This document shows positions 1 through 7,004 of a stretch of DNA of 64,000 nucleotides, in pieces. The stretch is from Haliovirga abyssi (GTDB taxonomy: Bacteria > Fusobacteriota > Fusobacteriia > Fusobacteriales > Haliovirgaceae): the NCBI RefSeq assembly GCF_030295325.1, contig NZ_AP027060.1, positions 233,552 through 297,551 on the forward strand. The letters are read 5' to 3'. Under the pieces are notes generated by a model. It saw only the letters and a program-made list of their open reading frames with translations. It made no database searches and was not told where the DNA came from. Every line of letters starts with the position of its first letter. The first letter of the stretch is position 1. The translations under genes and the position numbers were made by a program.

Positions 1-31
1 GTCGTCTTTTGTGCAGAAAGTGTCGTTAGTT
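1..31. repeat. Partial iteron array at window edge
   Basis: These bases equal 6045-6075, the end of the complete iteron array: one full GCAG-AAA-GTGTCGTTAG unit plus the tail of the previous one. They show that a second plasmid origin copy lies across the left edge of the window. Confidence 0.8.
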
Positions 32-207
32 AGGAGATATATCCCTTTATTTACAAGGCTTTCAGCTACCTTAAACTTTATTAAACATATATTAAACAAA
101 ACCTACAACAGGTGAAATTTAAATTTTTTTATTTTTTTTAATATTTTTTTATTTTTGTTGTTTTTTTTGAAAAATTTATAAATGAAAGGAAAAACCAGAA
201 GAGGAAA

Positions 208-342
208 TTAATCCTCCTCTGGCTCATAATCTGGACAATCTTCTGGTGAAATGAAATATTTACAATTATCTTGAATAAGTATGCAACCTAATGCTCCATC
301 ATCGCATATATCAAAATACTTACAAGGTCTAATCTCTTCCAT
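208..342 (-). CDS. Cys-rich 44-aa miniprotein, copy 1
   Basis: A small reading frame with an excellent ribosome binding site (GGAGGTGG, 7 bases before ATG). The 44-residue product begins MEEIRPCKYFDIC and has cysteines at 7, 13, 20, 27 and 36 plus an acidic tail (EPEED). Cysteine spacing of this kind suggests a small metal-binding or zinc-ribbon-like fold. I do not recognise a named family. It is conserved between the two repeat copies, which supports it being a real gene. In this copy residue 31 is Ile, whereas the other copy has Cys there. It sits between the iteron region and the large palindrome, so a role in plasmid maintenance is possible but only inferred. Confidence 0.7.
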   Translation of the reverse strand: MEEIRPCKYFDICDDGALGCILIQDNCKYFISPEDCPDYEPEED

Positions 343-372
343 CTTTTCCACCTCCTTTTTTCTTTACAAGCC

Positions 373-467
373 TCACGAGTAAAGGAAGGAAGTCAAAAGC
401 AGAGTTTGAAATTTTTTTAAGCATTAAAAAAATTTCAAAAAGCTTTTTACTTCCTAACGGCTCGTGA
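373..467. repeat. 95-bp imperfect palindrome
   Basis: The outer arms TCACGAG/CTCGTGA and the GGAAGT/ACTTCC steps enclose a perfect 16-bp inner stem (405-420 with 424-439) with a 3-base loop. It lies just upstream of the Cys-rich gene. It could act as a single-strand origin, a transfer or recombination site, or an RNA leader; the sequence does not decide among these. Confidence 0.75.
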
Positions 468-500
468 TACAATCGAAAGAAAAGGAGTGGAAAACACAAA

Positions 501-558
501 AAAAGAAAAATCCCAGCTTTTTATCCTGCTGGGATTTTTTCATTATTCAATTTGCTTT
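501..558. repeat. 58-bp direct repeat with bidirectional terminator hairpin, left of TA pair (copy 1)
   Basis: It contains the stem ATCCCAGC/GCTGGGAT with A and T runs on either side, so it can terminate transcription on both strands, followed by CATTATTCAATTTGCTTT. The same sequence recurs at 1246-1304, so the toxin-antitoxin genes sit between two nearly identical repeats. Confidence 0.85.
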
Positions 559-627
559 GAACATTCCAAAATACCCATTTGCGAAACTCATTTTTTTAAA
601 AAATTAGTGTCGCTGTGCTCATATTTT

Positions 628-684
628 TTGACAAATATAATTATAAATGGTATTATATAATTATAGAATTCAATAATTATATAA
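628..684 (+). promoter_or_regulatory. Promoter and operator of the TA operon, copy 1
   Basis: The -35 TTGACA (628-633) and -10 TATTAT (651-656) are separated by 17 bases. A perfect inverted repeat of 12-bp arms (653-664 and 673-684) overlaps the start of transcription and lies just before the ribosome binding site. This is the usual place for autorepression by a ribbon-helix-helix antitoxin. Confidence 0.8.
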
Positions 685-697
685 CGAGGTGATAAAA

Positions 698-958
698 ATG
701 AATAGAAAAAGTATAGTTATGGACAAAGAATTATGGGAGCATTTAAAAATTTTTAAAGAATTACATAAAAAAAGTATAAGTTTTATTATCAGAGAGGCTG
801 TAAAAAAATATTTAGAAGAAAAAACAAAAAATGATTTAGCTTATAAAATGCGAGTATTAACTCCTTATGTAGATGATAAAGAACAAGAAGAAATAAAAAA
901 TATATTATCAAATTTAACTAAAGAAGATTTAGAAACAGGTGAAATAATTGAAATATAA
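698..958 (+). CDS. RelB/CopG-like antitoxin, copy 1
   Basis: This 86-residue protein is predicted to have an N-terminal ribbon-helix-helix DNA-binding region (about residues 1-45: MNRKSIVMDKELWEHLK, then ISFIIREAVKKYLEEK). An acidic C-terminal half would wrap the toxin. ATG at 698 is preferred over the upstream GTG at 689 because GAGGTG lies 6 bases before it. The stop overlaps the toxin start by 11 bases, typical of a co-translated TA pair. Its operon promoter carries a palindrome that the protein probably binds. An identical copy lies at 6744-7004. Confidence 0.85.
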   Translation: MNRKSIVMDKELWEHLKIFKELHKKSISFIIREAVKKYLEEKTKNDLAYKMRVLTPYVDDKEQEEIKNILSNLTKEDLETGEIIEI

Positions 959-1226
959 ATTAAAATTATCTAAAAAAGCAGTCAAATTTTTAAATAAACA
1001 TTCAAATGAAAAGGAAAAAATTATAAATATTTTTAAAGAAATAATGCCTAATTACGAAAAAGCTTTAAAAAAATATGATATAAAACAATTAAAAGGAACT
1101 CTTGAGGAAACATACAGATTAAGAATTGGAAAATATAGAGTTATTTATAAAATATATAATGATATTTTAGTTGTATATGTTTTAGCTATAGGAAGTAGAG
1201 GAGATATTTATAAAAATTTAAAATAA
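948..1226 (+). CDS. RelE/ParE-superfamily toxin, copy 1
   Basis: The product has 92 residues. It shows the RelE/ParE fold signatures: an N-terminal KLSKKAVKFLNK helix, the central YRLRIGKYRVIYKI strands and a C-terminal IGSRGDIYK. Many members of this superfamily cleave mRNA on the ribosome, others inhibit gyrase; the sequence alone does not separate these. It starts at TTG (948) with AGGTG upstream, overlapping the antitoxin gene. The TA pair could stabilise the plasmid-like element. It differs from the second copy by one residue seen (Glu versus Lys near position 23). Confidence 0.85.
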   Translation: MKYKLKLSKKAVKFLNKHSNEKEKIINIFKEIMPNYEKALKKYDIKQLKGTLEETYRLRIGKYRVIYKIYNDILVVYVLAIGSRGDIYKNLK

Positions 1227-1245
1227 AACCATTTTTTTACTTTAT

Positions 1246-1304
1246 AAAAGAAAAATCCCAGCTTTTTATCCTGCTGGGATTTTTTTCATTATTCAATTTG
1301 CTTT
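1246..1304. repeat. 58/59-bp direct repeat with terminator hairpin, right of TA pair (copy 1)
   Basis: It matches 501-558 except for one extra T, and includes the same hairpin and the CATTATTCAATTTGCTTT tail. It serves as terminator for the toxin gene. It marks the TA operon as a discrete inserted or exchangeable unit. Confidence 0.85.
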
Positions 1305-1454
1305 TAATTTCTTTTAAAATGTACTTTAAATTCATTCTAAGGCTTCTTTTTTGTTTTTTAGTATTTAGGAACTGCCTTTGCTTTTAAAAACTCATATACG
1401 GAAAATTCATTGCCTTAACTTCTCCACTTACCATTAAATTAATTTTGCGTAATT

Positions 1455-1706
1455 GAGGATAGGGGAGAGTTTGAGAGGGTAAGGAACTAAGTTCCTTTTC
1501 TCCCTCTCAAGATATCCTTGCCCAAGTGCTATATATCCACGCTCCCTCCCCACATCAAACGTTTAGTGGGGAGGAATCAAAGGTGGGGTACTCCTCAAAA
1601 GCAGGAGCGAGCACATAATACCACATTATCGGATGCTCTAAGGAGAGCGCAGTCTCGACGGCTGCGTCGGATAATGTTTATTATGTCGCGAGCGGATAGG
1701 TGGGGC
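1455..1706. other. GC-rich structured element at cassette boundary, copy 1
   Basis: This stretch is strikingly GC-richer than its surroundings and full of complementary arms: GAGAGGG/CCCTCTC, inside AGGATA/TATCCT; CTCCCCAC/GTGGGGAG; CGCTCC/GGAGCG; and a T-shaped fold. In that fold ACATAATA..CATTATC pairs with GGATAATG..TATTATGT and encloses two small hairpins (GCTCT/AGAGC and GCAG/CTGC). It has no convincing gene. It ends where homology between the two 1.7-kb copies ends, next to an immunity-like gene. It could be a recombination or transfer site, or a structured RNA. Confidence 0.7.
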
Positions 1707-1744
1707 AAAAGGTAGTAGCTTTTTATTGGTCGGAACATTTTTAA

Positions 1745-1996
1745 TCATTCATAATATTTTGCTGTTTCCAGTATTTCAGCAAAAATATTCCAAGGAACAT
1801 TTTTAGGAATTTCTAATTTATTATTTATATAATAATTATCCATTGCTTCAATTGCCGCTTGAAATGCTTCTAAATAATTTTCAAGTGTGTCATTCTCCCA
1901 CTCCTCTTTATTTTCTTTAAAATCCATTCTTAATTGTCTGACAAATTCAATAAAATCTTTTTTATTTCTTATCTTTTCTACTTCTATTTCTATCAT
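1745..1996 (-). CDS. DUF7660-like immunity protein for RHS tip 3
   Basis: The 83-residue acidic protein has the pattern FV..LR.D......EWEN.TLE.YLEA....I..M..YY, followed by P...PW..FA.IL..AKYYE. This resembles the DUF7660-type small proteins often found beside polymorphic toxins. It starts at ATG 1996, three bases after the stop of the RHS tip gene, so the two are almost certainly co-translated. By position it should neutralise that tip. No signal peptide, so it would be cytoplasmic. The family assignment is from memory of the motif pattern; the immunity role is inferred from position. Confidence 0.6.
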   Translation of the reverse strand: MIEIEVEKIRNKKDFIEFVRQLRMDFKENKEEWENDTLENYLEAFQAAIEAMDNYYINNKLEIPKNVPWNIFAEILETAKYYE

Positions 1997-1999
1997 AAA

Positions 2000-2599
2000 T
2001 TATTCACCCCTAACTTTAATATCTAAGCCATCATTTATTGGTTTAAATTTTCTTTTTATTTCTCTTTCTATTTTTAAATCATTTGTATTAACACGCTTAA
2101 CATTTATATCAAGTCCAGCATCTTTAAAAGCTTTAAGCCTTCTATTATCTAACGAATATATTTTACCATCTTTCTCAAAAACTCTTATAGCTGGAATATC
2201 ATCTGGATTTATAGAACCATTTTTTAATCCTGCAATTAAATCCTCAATTTTCCCACCATTCTTAAAAGTATTTTTAATACTATTTTGACTAAATCGAATT
2301 AAACTCGGATCTAATTTTTTAATTATATTTCCAACCTTTTTCAAAGTAGAACCAGCTAACGGAAGAGCTAATCCAGCTACTCCAAAAGCTCGATCAGTAG
2401 GTTCTCCCCACATGTCTTTACCAGTAGATGCCGTCTTACTATCATTATACGATTCTACCCATGGAAGATTTTCAACTAACATTTTAAATCCAGCAGTTAC
2501 AGTATTTAAATAATGCTGCCCCATCATTGCAATTCCTTCTCCAAAATGCCCAGACGGATCAACATACCTCAAAGGATTCCCTAAACAATAACGATACTA
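2000..2599 (-). CDS. Orphan RHS toxin tip 3 (ParB-like fold candidate), no proper start
   Basis: The frame opens right after an in-frame TAG (2597-2599) and reads YRYCLGNPLRYVDPSG, the last codons of an RHS core; about 180 residues of tip follow. There is no signal peptide, no YD repeats and no plausible start (a TTG at 2572 is the first candidate), so this is a displaced tip rather than a complete toxin. The C-terminal half has IPAIRVFEKDG.IYSLDNRRLKAFK, which resembles ParB/sulfiredoxin-like domains of polymorphic toxins; that call is tentative. The core remnant (YRYCLGNP) differs from the resident core (YGYSKGNP), so this tip came from another RHS gene. It is followed by an immunity-like gene. 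Confidence 0.6.
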
Positions 2600-2666
2600 A
2601 ATTTCTATTTTTCTCTAGCCCTTTATTTCCAACATCATTTTAACATATATATTTGTATTTGTAAAC

Positions 2667-2717
2667 TTACAAAAACATTACTATTCTATTACTAATAGCA
2701 TTGTAATGTTTTTGTAA
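2667..2717. repeat. Perfect 15-bp inverted repeat beside tip 3
   Basis: The arms TTACAAAAACATTAC (2667-2681) and its reverse complement (2703-2717) are separated by 21 bases. It lies in the 175-base gap between the orphan tip and the plasmid genes. Its place at the edge of the cargo makes it a candidate recombinase site, but it could also be an RNA hairpin. Confidence 0.6.
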
Positions 2718-2752
2718 TATTACTTTTCATACACTAAATGGATTTCATATAC

Positions 2753-2801
2753 AAAAAAGCTAATAACACGAGCTTATTGCCCGATATTATTAGCTTTTTC
2801 T
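2753..2801 (-). terminator. Terminator overlapping the end of the 239-aa gene
   Basis: The arms AAAGCTAATAA and TTATTAGCTTT flank about 20 bases and are followed on the minus strand by a T run. The hairpin includes the last codons of the gene that stops at 2774, so it likely ends the integrase transcript. Confidence 0.6.
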
Positions 2802-3487
2802 GTCTTTTCTCCTAATAAATACTTTATTTCTCTTTCAAACCCATATTTTTGAAAAAATTCTATTAATGCTACCTCAAATATATTCTTTTGAGTTATATTA
2901 AATGCTCTACTATATTCTCTTGCCATTTCATTTAAACTGCTTATTATTTGTACTGATTTTATTGTATTTATTCCTGGTATCCTATATTTTTTTATCACTT
3001 TACCCGAATTTAAATTTAATGCTTCTTCCAGGTTCCCATAATTTTTTGACAGTAGCTCTAGTAATTCTATATATTTATCTAAATTTTTCAATTCCTCTAA
3101 ATTCCTATTTAAATATTCTTCTTTTTTTACAAAATTACTTTCCTTCGATGACCATAAATAACCTTTCATTTTCATAAAATTTGACATATCTTTATAATTA
3201 TCAAAATCAAGTTTTTTTGCAACCTCTTTTGGATCTGCGTTTTCATCTTGAAAATACATTAAAACCCGTTTTACTCTAAAACTATCATCTACTTTTATCT
3301 TTGGGGCTTCTCTTTTTTTCCCTTTTACATATCTTTTCCCTTCTTTTTCCCAATAATAACCTTTACTTCTTACAAAATTTTTAAATGAATTATAATTTTT
3401 ATATCCCATTTTTTCTGATAATTCTTCACGTTCTATCCCTTTTTTTAACTGTTCAAATATATATCTTAATTTTTCTTCAGAGTTCAA
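2774..3487 (-). CDS. Plasmid-associated protein with two HTH-like repeats
   Basis: The product has about 237 residues. Two similar segments each combine a helix-turn-helix-like LSEKMGYKNYNSFKNF / VAKKLDFDNYKDMSNF with KGYYWEKEG / KGYLWSSKE (about residues 20-55 and 85-120). A basic linker (GKKREAPK) and an amphipathic C-terminal region of helices follow (ITQKNIFEVALIEFFQKYG). It is probably a DNA-binding plasmid maintenance or recombination accessory protein; I do not recognise a named family. TTG at 3487 is preferred because AGGAGG lies 7 bases before it; the upstream GTG at 3493 directly abuts that site. It begins 11 bases after the integrase stop, so the two are in one operon. Confidence 0.65.
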   Translation of the reverse strand: MNSEEKLRYIFEQLKKGIEREELSEKMGYKNYNSFKNFVRSKGYYWEKEGKRYVKGKKREAPKIKVDDSFRVKRVLMYFQDENADPKEVAKKLDFDNYKDMSNFMKMKGYLWSSKESNFVKKEEYLNRNLEELKNLDKYIELLELLSKNYGNLEEALNLNSGKVIKKYRIPGINTIKSVQIISSLNEMAREYSRAFNITQKNIFEVALIEFFQKYGFEREIKYLLGEKTEKANNIGQ

Positions 3488-3498
3488 TCTCACACCTC

Positions 3499-4362
3499 CT
3501 AAAGTTCATTTACTGCTTTTCTCATATCTTCATTACTTGCGTTTAAATAAATCATTGTTGTATTTATGTTTGAATGCCCTAATAGTTTCTGAATTATTTT
3601 TATATTTACATTTTTACTAACTAGCGAACTAGCAAATGAATGTCTGAAAGTATGACTTGTTATTTTTCTACCAAAAAATCCAGCTTTTTTTACTGCTTTT
3701 CTTAATGTTATCGCTACATAATAATTTGATAGTTTCCCTGTATATTTTGTACTAAAAAACCTTGTTGTTTCAACTTCTGGTATGTTATTTTCTTTATATT
3801 CCAATAGTATTTTTTTTAACTTTTTTGACATTGGAATATATCTACTTCCTCCACCTTTTCCATTTCTAATATATATTAATTCTTTCTTAAAATTTATATC
3901 TCGTTTTTCTAAAAATAAGCATTCATTTAATCTTAATCCAGTATAATACAACGTTTTGAAATATGTTTTCAACAAAGGTTTTTCAATACATCCAATCAAT
4001 TTTTCAACTTCTTCCTGTGTTAAATATTCTCTCTGTTTATTTATTCTTTTTATTTTCGGAACTGCTTTTGATAGATCTTCTTTTATCAATTCATTAGAAT
4101 AAAGGTATTTAAAAAAACTATTTAATCTAATTTGATAAGTTGATAATGTTGAACTTTCTAATTTTTTCTCTACTAATTTTTTAAAAAAACTTTCCATATC
4201 AGATTTTTTTATATCTTCTACATAAATTTTTGAATTTTTTTCCTCTTCAAGGTAATTTTTAAAATATCTCAATATTACACAATTCCCTTTAATTGTTGCT
4301 TTGCTTCTCATTCCTGCTGTAAGTACATATTTCCATTTCTCTATTGCTTCCACAAATAACAT
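3499..4362 (-). CDS. Tyrosine recombinase (XerC/D-like integrase)
   Basis: The product has 287 residues. An N-terminal SAM-like core-binding domain covers about residues 5-90 and the catalytic domain the rest. The full tyrosine-recombinase set is visible: Arg in TGLRLNE, Lys in NGKGGGSRYIPM, HxxR in SHTFRHSFA, His in LLGHSN and the nucleophile Tyr in TTMIYL. ATG at 4362 is chosen because GAGAGGAAATT precedes it; longer starts would add a hydrophobic stretch encoded by the upstream hairpin region. It sits in the plasmid-like element between rep and the RHS tip cassette. It probably resolves multimers or integrates/excises the element. Its target site is unknown. Confidence 0.9.
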   Translation of the reverse strand: MLFVEAIEKWKYVLTAGMRSKATIKGNCVILRYFKNYLEEEKNSKIYVEDIKKSDMESFFKKLVEKKLESSTLSTYQIRLNSFFKYLYSNELIKEDLSKAVPKIKRINKQREYLTQEEVEKLIGCIEKPLLKTYFKTLYYTGLRLNECLFLEKRDINFKKELIYIRNGKGGGSRYIPMSKKLKKILLEYKENNIPEVETTRFFSTKYTGKLSNYYVAITLRKAVKKAGFFGRKITSHTFRHSFASSLVSKNVNIKIIQKLLGHSNINTTMIYLNASNEDMRKAVNEL

Positions 4363-4411
4363 AATTTCCTCTCTTCCAATAAAGACAAAAAAAACAAAAA
4401 AAGCCAATAAT

Positions 4412-4436
4412 CTGCCAAAATTTTTCATTTTGGCAG
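4412..4436 (-). terminator. Hairpin after rep gene
   Basis: A perfect inverted repeat, CTGCCAAAA/TTTTGGCAG, lies between rep and the integrase gene. It is followed on the minus strand, after a short AT spacer, by a long T run. It likely limits read-through from rep. Confidence 0.55.
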
Positions 4437-4511
4437 TAGCTTTTTACATCATTTTATGGTATAATTTTTTGACTATTTAGGTGTCGAGCCTACTGTTTCA
4501 TAGTCTTGGTC

Positions 4512-5798
4512 TTAATCAGTTTCAGCTGGTTTAAGACCTTTTTTATTATATCCATTTTGATGTTCGCCTCTCAATATCTCTATTATTTTTTCTTCTTTCA
4601 TACTTGCAAATATTGTTGGTCTATTCTTTAAAAATTTTATTCCTTTCAGTTGTTCCAGCTCTTCTAATGCTGTTTTTTCTATGTCAAGCCTCTCTTTTTC
4701 AGGCATATTATTGTAAAATTTTAAAGTTTCTTCTCTTAATTTTGCTTTTAATTCTGCTGCTGCTTTTTGTTTGTCTAATTCCAATTTCTCTTTTTCTAAT
4801 CTTTCTTTTTCCGCTGCTGCTTTTACTCTCATTGGTTCTGCATAATCTTCTTTTATTGCTTTTCTTAAATAATTGTAATATTCTTTATATTTATGACTAT
4901 TTGTATAATTTAAATTTGATTCTACATGCTCCAATCCATATTCTTTTATTAATTTTTTTAATTCTTTTTCTTGTTTTAATGTTAATTTTTCTTTAGCTGG
5001 CATTTTCTTTATTAATTCTTCAAATTCCAATGTCTTTTGAATTTTAATTTTCCCTTTTGGATCTTCTTCAAATATTTCTACTTCATTTCCTGGGAATATT
5101 CCATTTCCCTCACTTACTGAAAATCCTTCTTTTGCTTCACCCCAGAATTTTATATGCCCCATTTTTTTACCATTTCTTATTAATTCATATTTCGTTATAT
5201 TTATATCTGTTGTTTCATTTATCTCTTTTATTGCTGGTTCTATCACTTTTCTTCTTAAATCGTGTATTTTATTATATGCTCCTGTTATTCCCAACATAAA
5301 TTTAAACGTTTCCAATTCCATCTTGGGTATTTGTACTTTTATATAGTCTTTGCAAAATTCATAAATTGGCAATGAATGTTTTCTACTCATTCCTTTTTGG
5401 AAATCTAAATTTAATGGACTAAACATTTTTGGATGGTACAAATTTTTTCTCACTGTATCTGGAAAGATAAATTCTATATTAAAATCTTTATCTGTTTCTA
5501 CTTCTGCTAATACTGCAACTGCTCTTCTACTCATAAATTTTTCATTTTCCAATATATTTATTGTTATTCCTATTTCTACTAATGATTCCAAATTCTTTAG
5601 TAGTTCATTATTGTTTATTCTTTTGTCTGTCATTAGACTTTTTACTTCTTTGTATGTCGATTTGAATATTTTCCTGTCAAAATCTTCATCCATTTGTTGT
5701 TTTGCTATATACAGCAACGCATTAAATGCTTTTTTCTGATTTAGACCCATCTTTGATGAACTTTGAATTAAAATCCTGCTTTTTTTCAAAATAGCCAT
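4512..5798 (-). CDS. Rep_3-family plasmid replication initiator
   Basis: The product has 428 residues. The N-terminal ~230 residues match the RepE/RepA-type initiator pattern of two winged-helix domains: KMGLNQKKAFNALLYIAKQQ early on, then the SRKHSLPIYEFCKDYI and ETFKFMLGI...KIHDLRRKVIEPAIKEINE core. The C-terminal part (about 260-428) is a lysine/glutamate-rich, Ala/Lys coiled-coil-like extension. Start ATG 5798 follows AGAGGTG; in-frame codons upstream lack a ribosome binding site. It should bind the iterons about 150 bases upstream and start theta replication. Its presence shows that this part of the window derives from a plasmid. Confidence 0.85.
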   Translation of the reverse strand: MAILKKSRILIQSSSKMGLNQKKAFNALLYIAKQQMDEDFDRKIFKSTYKEVKSLMTDKRINNNELLKNLESLVEIGITINILENEKFMSRRAVAVLAEVETDKDFNIEFIFPDTVRKNLYHPKMFSPLNLDFQKGMSRKHSLPIYEFCKDYIKVQIPKMELETFKFMLGITGAYNKIHDLRRKVIEPAIKEINETTDINITKYELIRNGKKMGHIKFWGEAKEGFSVSEGNGIFPGNEVEIFEEDPKGKIKIQKTLEFEELIKKMPAKEKLTLKQEKELKKLIKEYGLEHVESNLNYTNSHKYKEYYNYLRKAIKEDYAEPMRVKAAAEKERLEKEKLELDKQKAAAELKAKLREETLKFYNNMPEKERLDIEKTALEELEQLKGIKFLKNRPTIFASMKEEKIIEILRGEHQNGYNKKGLKPAETD

Positions 5799-5945
5799 TT
5801 TTTCACCTCTTTTCTTAACGACCTTTTTTAAATTAGTCGTTTTATCATATTTATACATTGTGTAATAAAATTATACACCGTTTTTTTCGAAATTGCAAGT
5901 ACTTTTTTTGGCGACTATACATCTACATTCACTTTTCCAAATTTC

Positions 5946-6078
5946 TTGCAGAAAGAGTCGTCTTTTACCTGCAGAAACTGTCGTTAGTTGTGCAGAAGAA
6001 GTCGCTTTTTGCTGCAGAAAAGGTCGTCTTTTAACGCAGAATCTGTCGTCTTTTGTGCAGAAAGTGTCGTTAGTTAGG
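5946..6078. repeat. Iteron array of a plasmid origin (six units)
   Basis: Six degenerate copies of GCAGAAA-nn-GTCGT(C/T)-T/A-rich units begin (GCAG) at 5948, 5971, 5992, 6014, 6036 and 6057. The spacing is 21-23 bases, about two helical turns. They lie directly upstream of the rep gene, as expected for Rep_3 binding sites. A DnaA-box-like TTATTTACA and TTAAAC repeats follow. Confidence 0.9.
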
Positions 6079-6240
6079 AGATATATCCCTTTATTTACAG
6101 GGCTTCCAGCTACCTTAAACCTTATTAAACATATATTAAACAAAACCTACAACAGGTGAAATTTAAATTTTTTTTATTTTTTTTAATATTTTTTTATTTC
6201 TGTTGTATTTTTTTGAAAAATTTATAAATGAAAAGAAAAA
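6079..6240. other. Origin-proximal AT-rich region
   Basis: Next to the iterons lie a TTATTTACA (one mismatch to a DnaA box), three TTAAAC motifs and then about 70 nearly pure T/A bases (6162-6235). This fits a DNA unwinding element. The same sequence is present at 33-195 in the left repeat copy. Confidence 0.5.
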
Positions 6241-6253
6241 CCAGAAGAGGAAA

Positions 6254-6388
6254 TTAATCCTCCTCTGGCTCATAATCTGGACAATCTTCTGGTGAACAGA
6301 AATATTTACAATTATCTTGAATAAGTATGCAACCTAATGCTCCATCATCGCATATATCAAAATACTTACAAGGTCTAATCTCTTCCAT
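6254..6388 (-). CDS. Cys-rich 44-aa miniprotein, copy 2
   Basis: Same gene as at 208-342, with the same GGAGGTGG ribosome binding site. This copy has Cys instead of Ile at residue 31 (KYFCSPEDC), giving six cysteines that can be read as two groups. The extra cysteine would improve a metal-binding arrangement, so this is likely the functional form and the left copy may be decaying. Confidence 0.7.
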   Translation of the reverse strand: MEEIRPCKYFDICDDGALGCILIQDNCKYFCSPEDCPDYEPEED

Positions 6389-6418
6389 CTTTTCCACCTC
6401 CTTTTTTCTTTACAAGCC

Positions 6419-6513
6419 TCACGAGTAAAGGAAGGAAGTCAAAAGCAGAGTTTGAAATTTTTTTAAGCATTAAAAAAATTTCAAAAAGCTTTTTACTTCC
6501 TAACGGCTCGTGA
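6419..6513. repeat. 95-bp palindrome, copy 2
   Basis: Identical in layout to 373-467: outer TCACGAG/CTCGTGA arms and a perfect 16-bp inner stem around a GCA loop. Its retention in both copies suggests it matters to the element. Confidence 0.75.
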
Positions 6514-6546
6514 TACAATCGAAAGAAAAGGAGTGGAAAACACAAA

Positions 6547-6604
6547 AAAAGAAAAATCCCAGCTTTTTATCCTGCTGGGATTTTTTCATTATTCAATTTG
6601 CTTT
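6547..6604. repeat. 58-bp direct repeat with terminator, left of TA pair (copy 2)
   Basis: Same as 501-558. It contains the bidirectional ATCCCAGC/GCTGGGAT hairpin and pairs with 7292-7350 on the other side of the TA genes. Confidence 0.85.
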
Positions 6605-6673
6605 GAACATTCCAAAATACCCATTTGCGAAACTCATTTTTTTAAAAAATTAGTGTCGCTGTGCTCATATTTT

Positions 6674-6730
6674 TTGACAAATATAATTATAAATGGTATT
6701 ATATAATTATAGAATTCAATAATTATATAA
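6674..6730 (+). promoter_or_regulatory. Promoter and operator of TA operon, copy 2
   Basis: TTGACA and TATTAT with a 17-base spacer, followed by the 12-bp-arm inverted repeat before the ribosome binding site, as in the first copy (628-684). Confidence 0.8.
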
Positions 6731-6743
6731 CGAGGTGATAAAA

Positions 6744-7004
6744 ATGAATAGAAAAAGTATAGTTATGGACAAAGAATTATGGGAGCATTTAAAAATTTTT
6801 AAAGAATTACATAAAAAAAGTATAAGTTTTATTATCAGAGAGGCTGTAAAAAAATATTTAGAAGAAAAAACAAAAAATGATTTAGCTTATAAAATGCGAG
6901 TATTAACTCCTTATGTAGATGATAAAGAACAAGAAGAAATAAAAAATATATTATCAAATTTAACTAAAGAAGATTTAGAAACAGGTGAAATAATTGAAAT
7001 ATAA
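6744..7004 (+). CDS. RelB/CopG-like antitoxin, copy 2
   Basis: The 86-residue product is identical to that of 698-958, with the same ribosome binding site and the same overlap with the toxin gene. Two identical antitoxins mean either copy can neutralise both toxins. Confidence 0.85.
   Translation: MNRKSIVMDKELWEHLKIFKELHKKSISFIIREAVKKYLEEKTKNDLAYKMRVLTPYVDDKEQEEIKNILSNLTKEDLETGEIIEI

Larger units (their letters stand above)
1..1706. repeat. Left copy of a ~1.7-kb direct repeat (plasmid-derived module)
   Basis: This block matches 6045-7752 with only scattered substitutions and a 2-base length difference. It begins inside the last iterons of a plasmid origin, then contains a Cys-rich miniprotein gene, a 95-bp palindrome, a toxin-antitoxin pair between two short direct repeats, and a GC-rich structured end. 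Homology stops abruptly at 1706, about 40 bases from the stop of an immunity-like gene. Homology is still running at base 1, so the true repeat is longer than the window shows; it may include another rep gene upstream. Confidence 0.95.

Noticed and set aside
1455..1706. Group II intron domain or integron attC site
   Set aside because: No domain V signature or reverse transcriptase, and the attC R/L box motifs could not be identified; only the secondary structure is suggestive.
1518..1715. 65-residue Arg-rich reading frame
   Set aside because: It lies entirely in the GC-rich structured element, has no ribosome binding site, and its composition simply mirrors the hairpins.
5871..6159. Reading frames across the iterons on both strands
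   Set aside because: They are translations of the 22-bp iterons and lack ribosome binding sites.
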